NCBI GenBank assembly: GCA_964498965.1
Contig: CAZCJU010000012.1
Span: forward strand, 1 to 33,638
Direction: 5' to 3'
Length of the DNA stretch: 33,638 nucleotides
Source: CAZCJU01 sp964498965
GTDB taxonomy: Bacteria > Bacillota > Clostridia > Oscillospirales > CAG-272
Shown here: positions 18,067 to 25,021 of the stretch, one piece after another
Layout: each line of letters opens with the position of its first letter
Numbering within the stretch: the first letter of the stretch is position 1
Program-made: the position numbers and the translations under genes
Notes under the pieces: generated by a model
Seen by the model: only the letters and a program-made list of their open reading frames with translations
The model's database searches: none
What the model was told of the DNA's origin: nothing

Positions 18067-18465
18067 GGATTCGCACGTTTAAAAACGGTTCATATCGATG
18101 TACACCTTTTTCGTTATATTTACCTCATGTTCATATACAAATAACAATTATCCTTTTCCGTTTTGTTTTTATTTTGTCGAAAAATGAATCGATTTATCAA
18201 ATCGGTAGGTCATATCGGTACATCGGTTTTATTGTGTCAAAAATATATACACATTTTGTTTTAATAACTTTAACTTGTATTTTTTTGAGTAAATTCAAGT
18301 GAAAAACAGTGATTTTTATTAATAAAATATTAACTGCACGATGGTGAACGAGATGTATGCTTTATTGTCAACGACAATAGATTTGAGTTCCGGAAAATAC
18401 CCTTCACTGCTTTATTCACAAATTGTTTACTCGTTCGAAAACCGTGGCGAAATTTGTCAAAACGA
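18067..18465. other. AT-rich divergent intergenic region
   Basis: This is a roughly 400-base AT-rich region between two divergent promoters. It contains a small inverted repeat (ATTGTC-aac-GACAAT near 18364-18378) but no gene or RNA that I can support. Confidence 0.5.
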
Positions 18466-18494
18466 TTGACAAATCGGCAAAAAAGTGATATAAT
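18466..18494 (+). promoter_or_regulatory. Consensus promoter of the B12 operon
   Basis: TTGACA (18466-18471) and TATAAT (18489-18494) are both perfect matches, with an ideal 17-base spacer. Transcription would begin near 18501, shortly before the cobalamin aptamer. A maximal promoter suits control at the riboswitch step. Confidence 0.88.
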
Positions 18495-18516
18495 ATGCTC
18501 ATTAAAAAATCGAATA

Positions 18517-18641
18517 GTCGCAGTTCGGTTTCGTTCATACGGATCAGGGGGAAGTTCGGTGAAAATCCGTCGCAACCGTCATTACCGTAATTCGCATACG
18601 TCGTGTGCGATAAGTCGGAATACCCACCGAGCAAAAGCGAC
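18517..18641 (+). promoter_or_regulatory. Cobalamin riboswitch aptamer
   Basis: The conserved core is visible: GGGGGAAGTTCGGTGAAAAT then CCGTCGCAACCG (about 18546-18579), a helix around 18590-18611, and AAGTCGGAATACCCACCGA (18612-18630), corresponding to the usual A-GCC-x-GGA-x-ACC box. GTCGC (18517-18521) and GCGAC (18637-18641) can close the outer stem. It lies between a consensus promoter and a terminator-like hairpin, and precedes B12-uptake-type genes. Binding of an adenosyl- or other cobalamin should switch the operon off. The middle box (ACCGTCATTACCGTAA) departs somewhat from consensus. Confidence 0.87.
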
Positions 18642-18667
18642 AGGTGATTTCATTTTCGGACATGGAA

Positions 18668-18726
18668 GGTGTAGCCGTGTAGTTCGGTAAAGTCGTTTTT
18701 ACCGAACGGTATTGCTACGCCTTTTT
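18668..18726 (+). terminator. Riboswitch-controlled intrinsic terminator
   Basis: GGTGTAGC (18668-18675) pairs with GCTACGCC (18714-18721). Inside it a second stem, GTTCGGTAAA with TTTACCGAAC, is perfect. Five T residues follow (18722-18726). This long bipartite hairpin lies between the aptamer and the first ribosome binding site (GGAGG, 18759-18763), as expected for the expression platform. Confidence 0.8.
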
Positions 18727-18776
18727 GCCTTTTCGGGCAAGAGGGCGTTGATTTTTTCGGAGGAATTTACATTGGT

Positions 18777-19079
18777 ATGAGCGACGGTAAGCTTACAAAA
18801 AGCGACAGCATTGCGTTACTATGCGTTAAATACGAGCAATTACGTTCGTCGGGGCTTGACCGATACCCGAGGCGTTCGGACTTTTCCGAATGTGAGGTCA
18901 CTGCTATAAAGGCGTTTCTCGGTCCGTGGCCGAGAGCGTTGGAGCAAGCGGGAATAAAGCCGCCGAGGAACGATGACAGGCCGCAAAGAAACAGAGAGAA
19001 ACGCATTCGTGCAAAGCGTGCCGCAAACGCACGACGAAGAGAACGTGCGACGACAAAGAAAGGAGATCGGGAATTGTAA
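18777..19079 (+). CDS. Small HNH-repeat (homing-endonuclease-associated) DNA-binding-like protein
   Basis: The protein has 100 residues. A single copy of the homing-endonuclease-associated repeat is visible, with YPRRSDF at its start and FLGPWPRALEQAGIKPPR at its end (about residues 29-64). It is followed by a very basic tail (NREKRIRAKRAANARRRERA). No nuclease catalytic domain is present, so it is more likely a DNA- or RNA-binding protein than an endonuclease. It is the first gene under the cobalamin riboswitch and its stop abuts the next ATG. GGAGG at 18759 is 13 bases from the ATG but only 7 from an in-frame ATT at 18771, so a non-standard start is possible. Its role in B12 biology is unknown. 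Confidence 0.75.
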   Translation: MSDGKLTKSDSIALLCVKYEQLRSSGLDRYPRRSDFSECEVTAIKAFLGPWPRALEQAGIKPPRNDDRPQRNREKRIRAKRAANARRRERATTKKGDREL

Positions 19080-19619
19080 ATGACAGATAGAGATATCATA
19101 GCCTACTCGCTTACGCATGGATTTTCCTCGGCGGAAATAACAGGCACGGACAAGATAGTATTCGATCCGAGCTTTCGACCGTACTGCGAAGAAAATCTTT
19201 GCGGTCAATACGGTGTGAATTATTCGTGTCCGCCAATATGCGGGACACCCGATGAAATGAAGCAACGTGTACTGGGTCACAAACGTGCATTGGTTTTGCA
19301 AACCGAATGGCAGGTTGACGATTTTTCGGACTCGGAACGATTCAAAAAGATCCGACTGTCGCACAATGCTTCGATGTTCGGAGTTATAAAAAAGCTTCGA
19401 GAAAACGGTCACGACGGTTTCATGATAGGTGCAAGCGGTTGTGTATTATGCAGTCCGTGCCTAATGAAAAGCGGTGAAAAATGTCGTTATCCCGAGCTGC
19501 GTTATTCCTGTATGTCCGCATACTGCATATACGTCAAAAAGCTCGCTTTGACCTGCAAAATGAAATATGATTACGAAAACGGTATTCTGCCGTTTTTCGG
19601 AATGTACATATTCGATTGA
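19080..19619 (+). CDS. DUF2284 predicted metal-binding protein
   Basis: This is a 179-residue protein of the DUF2284 family. Eleven cysteines fall in clusters: C36, C41, C50, C54 (CEENLCGQYGVNYSCPPIC), then C121, C124, C127, C135 (GCVLCSPCLMKSGEKC), and C144, C149, C159. The second cluster looks like a ferredoxin-type Fe-S motif, so it probably binds one or two metal clusters. It is encoded directly after the HNH-repeat gene (TAA then ATG) in the riboswitch operon. A redox or corrinoid-handling role is suggested by position only. No catalytic function is established. Confidence 0.88.
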   Translation: MTDRDIIAYSLTHGFSSAEITGTDKIVFDPSFRPYCEENLCGQYGVNYSCPPICGTPDEMKQRVLGHKRALVLQTEWQVDDFSDSERFKKIRLSHNASMFGVIKKLRENGHDGFMIGASGCVLCSPCLMKSGEKCRYPELRYSCMSAYCIYVKKLALTCKMKYDYENGILPFFGMYIFD

Positions 19620-19646
19620 TTTCAATATTTTTATGAGGTAAACAAA

Positions 19647-20546
19647 ATGAAAAAGATTTTTTCGCTTATTCTCGTTATGTCCTTGCTTTCCGCTTTGCTC
19701 GGCCTTACGACGTTCGTGCAGTGTGAAAGCGACCCGTTGCCTACCGTATTCGTTACGATTTCCGACGGCACGGGCAAGCTCGTTTTATGTGAGGAGGCAA
19801 TAAACGTCGAGGACATCGACAATGACGAGATGTTTTCCGTAAACGACGCTCTTTACTGCGTTCACGAACACCGTTACAACGGCGGTGCGGAAAGCGGCTA
19901 CGGCTGTATAAGCACCGATTACGGTCTTACGCTTACAAAGCTTTGGGGTGTCGAAAACGGAGGCAGCTACGGTTACTACGTCAACGATGTCGCTTCGATG
20001 AGCCTTGCCGACGAAATAAAGAACGGAGATCGCATATATGCGTTCGCATACTCCGATCTTACCTCGTGGTCGGATACATACTGTTGGTTCGACACACATT
20101 CGGCGATTGCAAAGCTCGGAGATACACTCACGCTCACGCTCAGCTGCTACACCTACGATGAGAATTTCAACGCCGTTGTCACGCCCGTAAAGGACGCTGT
20201 GATAACGATAAACGGTGAAAAGACCGATTACAAAACGGGGAATGACGGCAAGGCAAATATCGTCATCGACAAGGCGGGCGAGATTATCGTCGGTGCCGTA
20301 TCCGACACTCAAACGCTCGTTCCGCCCGTTTGCAAGCTTAATGTTGCGGACGCATCGGAAAGCACCGGTATCGACACCGAAGGCAAAACAGCGGAACCTG
20401 TCGAAAGCGACACTGCCGCCGATACAACCGACGAAAATGCGGGATCGGGCAATAAAACGGCGATCATCGTTATTTGTGCGATCGCAGCCGTCGTTGTTAT
20501 CGGCACTACAGTATTATTTATCGCTAAACGCAAAGGGAATAAATGA
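19647..20546 (+). CDS. Membrane-anchored DUF4430 surface protein (predicted B12 capture)
   Basis: This 299-residue surface protein has a signal peptide at about 1-26. A DUF4430-like domain (related to the C-terminal domain of transcobalamin and intrinsic factor) lies at about 30-155, including GGSYGYYVNDV and NGDRIYAFAYSD. An Ig-like segment (about 155-245) carries DAVITINGEKTDYKTGNDG. A low-complexity acidic linker, one membrane helix (about 272-293) and a short positive tail KRKGNK complete it. The ATG has GAGGT seven bases upstream, and its stop overlaps the next start (ATGA). Being under the cobalamin riboswitch, it is probably a cobalamin-binding partner of the next protein. B12 binding is inference from family and regulation. 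Confidence 0.85.
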   Translation: MKKIFSLILVMSLLSALLGLTTFVQCESDPLPTVFVTISDGTGKLVLCEEAINVEDIDNDEMFSVNDALYCVHEHRYNGGAESGYGCISTDYGLTLTKLWGVENGGSYGYYVNDVASMSLADEIKNGDRIYAFAYSDLTSWSDTYCWFDTHSAIAKLGDTLTLTLSCYTYDENFNAVVTPVKDAVITINGEKTDYKTGNDGKANIVIDKAGEIIVGAVSDTQTLVPPVCKLNVADASESTGIDTEGKTAEPVESDTAADTTDENAGSGNKTAIIVICAIAAVVVIGTTVLFIAKRKGNK

Positions 20547-22153
20547 AGCCGCACGTTTCGGTTTCGGCACTTTGTCTGCTTTTGATATTGCCGTTACTTT
20601 GTTCGACGCATATTGTCGCCGGCGATGCAAATGTCGATGAGGCACAACGCCTCATCGACGGCGTGATAAACCGCAAATGCGGCATGGGAGGCATACAGCA
20701 ATTCATAGATACCGAGCTTACGCAAAATGCGGGGACAGGTGCGGAATGGTACGCTTTTTCTCTCGCACAATATTCGGAATATGATTTTTCGTCTTACGAA
20801 AAATCACTTATCGAATATCTTTCGAAAAATAAGTTTCATTCCGCCGCCTCGAAACAGAAATACGCACTTTGTCTTGCTTCGATAGGCAGTACAAACGAAT
20901 ACATATCAACGGTAATGAACGAATCCGTCGCTTCTTCGGGGATCATGGCACAGATCTTTCGTTTGCATTTATTGAACAACGGTTATAAAGACGGCTGTCA
21001 CACCTCCGACGATATCTGCGACATTCTGCTTTCGCTTCAATGTAACGACGGCGGCTGGTCGATAGGTTCCGACACAGGCGATGTCGATGTTACCGCCATG
21101 GCACTGCAGGCTTTATCGTTCTGCCGCAAGCATTCGGACAGCATAATCCGAGCCTGCGACAAGGCACTCGAATTTCTTTCGAACGCACAGCTTGACAATG
21201 GCGGATACAAAAGCTACGGTGTGGAAAATTCTGAGAGCTGTTCGCAGGTACTCGTTGCTCTTTCCTCACTCGACATCGACTGTTCCGTCGATTTGCGTTT
21301 TATCAAAAACGGGTATACTCTGTTCGACGCTCTCGCTCGTTTCAGACTCGATGACGGAAGCTTTTGTCACATCATCGGCAAAGGCACGAACGAAACGGCA
21401 ACAGTTCAAGTCCTTTATTCGATGATAGCATACATACGGATGGCAGACGGCAAAGCTCCGCTATACATTCTCGATCACGCACGTCCGTCGGAGGTAAGCA
21501 CTTTTCTTTCCGCAACCGACACCGGAGCGATCACCGACGAAACGTCCGCAGGTTCTGTCGCAAAAAAGAACAACGTCAAGCTCGTTATTTGCCTTATAAC
21601 ATCCTGTTGCGGCGGTGCGATATGCGTTTTATTATTTATGATCAAAAAAAATCAGCCCAAGAATCTGATATTCGTCGCAATAATTTGCGTTATCGCAATT
21701 GTTTTCGTATGCTTAAACGATTTTTATCTTCCCTCCGACTATTACTCGACCGATGCCGACCAAGCAAACGCTCCCGTAGGGACGGTAACACTATGCATAA
21801 GCTGTCACACGGTTGTCGGAAAAAGCGATTCGGAATACATACCGAGCGACGGAATATTACTTATCGACACGGAGTTTGAATTCGACGAGGGCGAAACGGT
21901 ATACGACATTCTCGTGCGAGCCGCACGACGGCACGGAATACAAACGGATATCCGAGGCGACGGTGAAACGGCATACGTTTCGGGAATAGGCTTTCTTTAC
22001 GAATTTGATTTCGGAGAGCTGTCCGGCTGGGTTTATCATGTAAACGGCGTTTCGCCGAGCATCGGTTGCGGTCAATACGCACTTTCGGACGGGGACAAGA
22101 TAGAATGGCTATACACCTGTGAACTCGGAAACGACGTTACCGCTTTGTCGTGA
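20543..22153 (+). CDS. Intrinsic-factor-like surface protein: alpha-barrel, membrane hairpin, DUF4430
   Basis: The protein has 536 residues. A signal peptide (about 1-27) is followed by a helical repeat domain of prenyltransferase/squalene-cyclase type (about 30-320), with QCNDGGWSI (166-174), AQLDNGGY (215-222) and RLDDGSF (268-274). Two membrane helices at about 347-367 and 374-391 are joined by a short KKNQPKN loop. A DUF4430 domain (about 413-528) carries SGWVYHVNG and GDKIEWLYT. Alpha-barrel plus DUF4430 is the same pair as in vertebrate intrinsic factor and transcobalamin, here split by a membrane hairpin that would leave both halves outside. Riboswitch control supports cobalamin capture. 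The stop-start overlap with the previous gene suggests a complex. Confidence 0.85.
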   Translation: MKPHVSVSALCLLLILPLLCSTHIVAGDANVDEAQRLIDGVINRKCGMGGIQQFIDTELTQNAGTGAEWYAFSLAQYSEYDFSSYEKSLIEYLSKNKFHSAASKQKYALCLASIGSTNEYISTVMNESVASSGIMAQIFRLHLLNNGYKDGCHTSDDICDILLSLQCNDGGWSIGSDTGDVDVTAMALQALSFCRKHSDSIIRACDKALEFLSNAQLDNGGYKSYGVENSESCSQVLVALSSLDIDCSVDLRFIKNGYTLFDALARFRLDDGSFCHIIGKGTNETATVQVLYSMIAYIRMADGKAPLYILDHARPSEVSTFLSATDTGAITDETSAGSVAKKNNVKLVICLITSCCGGAICVLLFMIKKNQPKNLIFVAIICVIAIVFVCLNDFYLPSDYYSTDADQANAPVGTVTLCISCHTVVGKSDSEYIPSDGILLIDTEFEFDEGETVYDILVRAARRHGIQTDIRGDGETAYVSGIGFLYEFDFGELSGWVYHVNGVSPSIGCGQYALSDGDKIEWLYTCELGNDVTALS

Positions 22154-22222
22154 GCTTCATTGCGATAGTCAGCGAGCTTTGTTTTTTCGGGTAGCCGCAC
22201 AACAAAAAGAAAGGAGCGGAAA

Positions 22223-23131
22223 ATGATAGGCTTCGGAAATCACAACCCGCTTACCATGGCGTTTTACTACCTATGTACTGTCGGCATTATAATGTTTTGC
22301 ATGGATCCGATCCTGCTCATTTCCGCATTTTTCGGTTCTCTGCTCTTTTATATATTGCTATTCAAGCGTACGCACTCAAAAAAGCATATATATTATTCCG
22401 TTATATTTCTCGTTGCGTTTCTTATAAATCCGCTCGTTTCTCACAACGGTGCGACCGTGCTGTTCGTTTTAAACGATTCACCCGTAACGCTTGAAGCCTT
22501 GTTTTACGGTTTTTCCTCGGCGTTAATGATAGTGTCGGTTCTATACCGCTTTGACACCTTTGCTTATCTGATGACGAGCGACAAATTACTTTATATCTTT
22601 GCCGCCGCCTCTCCGAAGCTTTCGCAGGTCCTTTCCACGGCACTGCGTTACGTTCCGTTATTCTCCGAACAGGCAAAAAAAATAAACGAGGCACAAACGA
22701 CGCTCGGAATATACAAAGACGGCAATATCATCGACAAAATTGCGGCACGGCTCAGAATATTCTCCGTTTTGATCACGTGGGTGCTTGAAAACGGAATAAC
22801 CACCGCACAAAGCATGGAGGCACGAGGCTATGGGATGGGAAAACGTTCTCATTATTCGATATTTCGTTTTGATCGTCACGATATTGCACTTTCGGCTGTA
22901 ATATTTTTTCTGTCTGCGATAACCTGTGTTTCGATAATCTTTTCAAAACAGAGCTTCGAATTTTATCCGCACATAAAAGCTCCCGAGCTTTCGGTGCTGA
23001 CCGTTTCGGGATATATTTCTTACTTTCTTCTGTCGTTTACGCCGAGTTTTATCGAGTTATCCGTCAAGCTGAAATGGCATTACAGGCTGAATACATACGA
23101 TTTCGGGAGAGGTGACATATGCTCTCGGTAA
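22223..23131 (+). CDS. ecfT: ECF transporter T component (EcfT)
   Basis: This 302-residue membrane protein has several N-terminal helices and a cytoplasmic coupling region. The conserved SMEARGYG is at about 197-204. At the site where EcfT proteins usually have the first A/S-R-G coupling motif this one has EAQTTLG (about 156-162), so one of the two ATPase contacts looks degenerate. EcfT joins a substrate-binding S protein to the EcfA ATPases. It has a strong GGAG ribosome binding site, lies 69 bases after the intrinsic-factor-like gene and overlaps the S-component gene by 13 bases. No ATPase gene is present in the window, so it must couple to ATPases encoded elsewhere. Confidence 0.87.
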   Translation: MIGFGNHNPLTMAFYYLCTVGIIMFCMDPILLISAFFGSLLFYILLFKRTHSKKHIYYSVIFLVAFLINPLVSHNGATVLFVLNDSPVTLEALFYGFSSALMIVSVLYRFDTFAYLMTSDKLLYIFAAASPKLSQVLSTALRYVPLFSEQAKKINEAQTTLGIYKDGNIIDKIAARLRIFSVLITWVLENGITTAQSMEARGYGMGKRSHYSIFRFDRHDIALSAVIFFLSAITCVSIIFSKQSFEFYPHIKAPELSVLTVSGYISYFLLSFTPSFIELSVKLKWHYRLNTYDFGRGDICSR

Positions 23132-23805
23132 AAAACAAGTATTTAAAAAAGGGTTTGCGATTTGCCGTTCCGTTTTTGCTCGTACCCGCAACGGCGATAG
23201 CCGGTTCTGTCATGTTCGACGGAAAAAAGCACTTTTTTGCGGCTTGTCTTGTCGCAACCCTTTCGATTCTTCTCTTCATGACAGGTTTTGAAAAGAGGAA
23301 CATCGGCACACGACGTGCGGTCATCTGCGGTATTATGATCTCATTGAATATAGCCGGGCGATTTATTCCGTTTTTTAAGCCCATAACGGCTCTTACCGTT
23401 ATCACCGCAATTAATCTCGGTGCCGAAGCGGGATTTACCGTCGGTTCTCTTTCCGCACTTCTTTCCGGTTTTTATTTCGGGCTTGGGCCGTGGACATCGT
23501 TCCAAATGCTCGCATGGGGCTTGATCGGATTTTTTGCCGGCATTCTATCACCCGTATTAAAAAAAAGCAGGGGATTCCTGCTTTTATACGGTGTCATCTC
23601 CGGCATCGCTTTCTCATTCATTATGGACGTTTGGACCGTATTATGGTACAACGACGGCTTTAACCCGACGCTCTATATATCCGCAATAATAACGGCGATT
23701 CCGCACACCGTATTATATTCGGTTTCCAATTTTGTTTTTCTGTTTTTCCTGTCAAGACCGATCGGAGAAAAATTAGAGCGGGTCAAAATTAAATACGGAA
23801 TATAG
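23119..23805 (+). CDS. ECF transporter S component, predicted cobalamin-specific
   Basis: This is a 228-residue membrane protein with about six helices, consistent with S components of ECF transporters. Characteristic parts are RRAVICGIMISLNIAGRFIP, AINLGAEAGFTVGSLSALLS and FYFGLGPWTSFQMLAWGLIG. Its helix pattern resembles the CbrT-like group for cobalamin. Placement in a cobalamin-riboswitch operon with EcfT and DUF4430 proteins makes B12 or a precursor the most likely substrate. GAGAGGTG lies just upstream of the ATG. It is the last gene before a shared terminator. Confidence 0.85.
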   Translation: MLSVKNKYLKKGLRFAVPFLLVPATAIAGSVMFDGKKHFFAACLVATLSILLFMTGFEKRNIGTRRAVICGIMISLNIAGRFIPFFKPITALTVITAINLGAEAGFTVGSLSALLSGFYFGLGPWTSFQMLAWGLIGFFAGILSPVLKKSRGFLLLYGVISGIAFSFIMDVWTVLWYNDGFNPTLYISAIITAIPHTVLYSVSNFVFLFFLSRPIGEKLERVKIKYGI

Positions 23806-23836
23806 CACAGCGGTATCGCACCGCCGTGCTTATTAT
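23804..23836 (+). terminator. Terminator hairpin after the B12 operon
   Basis: AGCAC-a-GCGGT and ACCGC-c-GTGCT form a 10-bp stem (23804-23830) around the loop ATCGC, followed by TATTATTTTA. It lies between the converging S-component and MocR genes and could serve both directions, though it is stronger on the plus strand. Confidence 0.7.
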
Positions 23837-23837
23837 T

Positions 23838-24929
23838 TTACCGATTAGCTTGCAACTCTCTGCGTTTATATCTTCTCACGCGGTTTATGTGTCTTTCGAA
23901 ATCCCCGCTTTCTATAAGTCTTGCTATTACCAGCTGTTCGAAAGTCGGGACGGTACAGGAATAAAATCCGAGCTTTCGTTCGAAATCCTCAGCAAGCTTT
24001 TTCGGTAACACCATATACCCTATACGCAGTGCGGACGATATGGTTTGAGAAAAAGTATTGAGATAAATAACGTTTTCCTTTTCCGAAAGTGCGAAAAGCG
24101 TATCTGCCTGCTTTGTCGAAACGGAAAATTCGGACTCGTAATCGTCCTCTATGATATACCGCCTGTCAACGTCCGCCCATTTTATATACTCGTGACGTTT
24201 GCTTGCCGTTGCACTCACTCCGCTCGGAAAACTTCTGTACGGTGTTGTATGCAATACCTCCGCTTTTGTACCGCACAACGCCGACGAATCTATACCGTCG
24301 TTCGCAAGTCGCAGTGCTTCATATGTTACCTCATACGCACGGTATACCTGCTCTATTTTTTTATACGACGGAGCTTCTATACCGTATATTCTGTTCCTGC
24401 CCAGAAGCTCTATTATCAAGCCGTAAAGATACTCCGAGCCGGAGCCGATCACTATCCGATCTTCGTTCGTTTCTATTCCTCGGTTTCTTGCCAAATACCG
24501 CTTTAACGCCGTTCTCAGCTCAAGTCGCCCCATATTTTCCGACCTTTCGAGCAATCCCTCCGAATACTCGCTTATAACGGTACGCATCGTTTTAGCAAGC
24601 ACGGAAAACGGAAAGCTCGGAGCATTATCACACAAACTCTGTGCGGGCAACGATATACTTTGGTAATTTTCCGACACCGCAAAGCCGTCATGCTTGCGAA
24701 ATATCACAAAATAGCCGCTTCTTTCCTTCGCCGCCACATATCCTTCGTCGCACAGCAAGTCATAAGCGTGTTCTACCGTCACAGTGCTTATTCCGACTTC
24801 GGTGGCAAGCAGGCGTTTTGACGGAAGCCTTGAATTATACGGATATACGCCGTTCACGATATCCTCTCTGAGCTGGCGATACAGTTGCAGATACGCCGCT
24901 CCGTTCTCCTTATTCGTTTTGTATTTCAT
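23838..24929 (-). CDS. MocR/PdxR-type regulator with degenerate, truncated aminotransferase domain
   Basis: The protein has 363 residues. A GntR winged helix-turn-helix (about 12-76) reads SRLPSKRLLATEVGISTVTV and YVAAKERSGYFV. An aminotransferase-like domain follows, with IGSGSEYLYGLI, APSYKKIEQVY, EDDYESEF and the NTFSQTISSALRIGY segment. Where MocR proteins have the PLP Schiff-base lysine (TFSK), this one has Gln295 (codon CAA). It ends at HINRVRRYKRRELQANR, about 80-100 residues short of usual MocR length. Thus it probably cannot bind PLP covalently, although it keeps Asp262/Asp263 and Arg302. It is divergent from an ECF S-component gene, which it probably regulates. AGGAG lies 16 bases before the ATG, so translation initiation is weak or unusual. 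Confidence 0.87.
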   Translation of the reverse strand: MKYKTNKENGAAYLQLYRQLREDIVNGVYPYNSRLPSKRLLATEVGISTVTVEHAYDLLCDEGYVAAKERSGYFVIFRKHDGFAVSENYQSISLPAQSLCDNAPSFPFSVLAKTMRTVISEYSEGLLERSENMGRLELRTALKRYLARNRGIETNEDRIVIGSGSEYLYGLIIELLGRNRIYGIEAPSYKKIEQVYRAYEVTYEALRLANDGIDSSALCGTKAEVLHTTPYRSFPSGVSATASKRHEYIKWADVDRRYIIEDDYESEFSVSTKQADTLFALSEKENVIYLNTFSQTISSALRIGYMVLPKKLAEDFERKLGFYSCTVPTFEQLVIARLIESGDFERHINRVRRYKRRELQANR

Positions 24930-24933
24930 CTGG

Positions 24934-24990
24934 TTATATAATATTCTCCTACTTTGGCTATTTTAATATTATCAGAATCATTATATAATA
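24934..24990. promoter_or_regulatory. Divergent regulatory region with TTATATAATA direct repeats
   Basis: TTATATAATA occurs at 24934-24943 and again at 24981-24990. The second copy supplies TATAAT (24984-24989) for the plus-strand gene, with a weak TTTTAA 17 bases upstream. The first may serve the minus-strand regulator. MocR proteins often bind direct repeats, so these could be operators, but that is inference. Confidence 0.45.
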
Positions 24991-24992
24991 CG

Positions 24993-25009
24993 CTTGAAGA
25001 AAATTCAAG
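24993..25009 (+). other. Hairpin next to the ribosome binding site of the S-component gene
   Basis: CTTGAA and TTCAAG form a 6-bp stem with a 5-base loop, ending in the AAG that begins the AAGGAGG ribosome binding site (25007-25013). If transcription starts just after the TATAAT at 24984-24989, the stem sits at the extreme 5' end of the RNA. It could modestly affect translation or mRNA stability. Confidence 0.3.
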
Positions 25010-25021
25010 GAGGATTTTACA

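Noticed and set aside
18330..18634. Minus-strand open frames across the B12 leader
   Set aside because: They cover the promoter and riboswitch aptamer and have no coding features.
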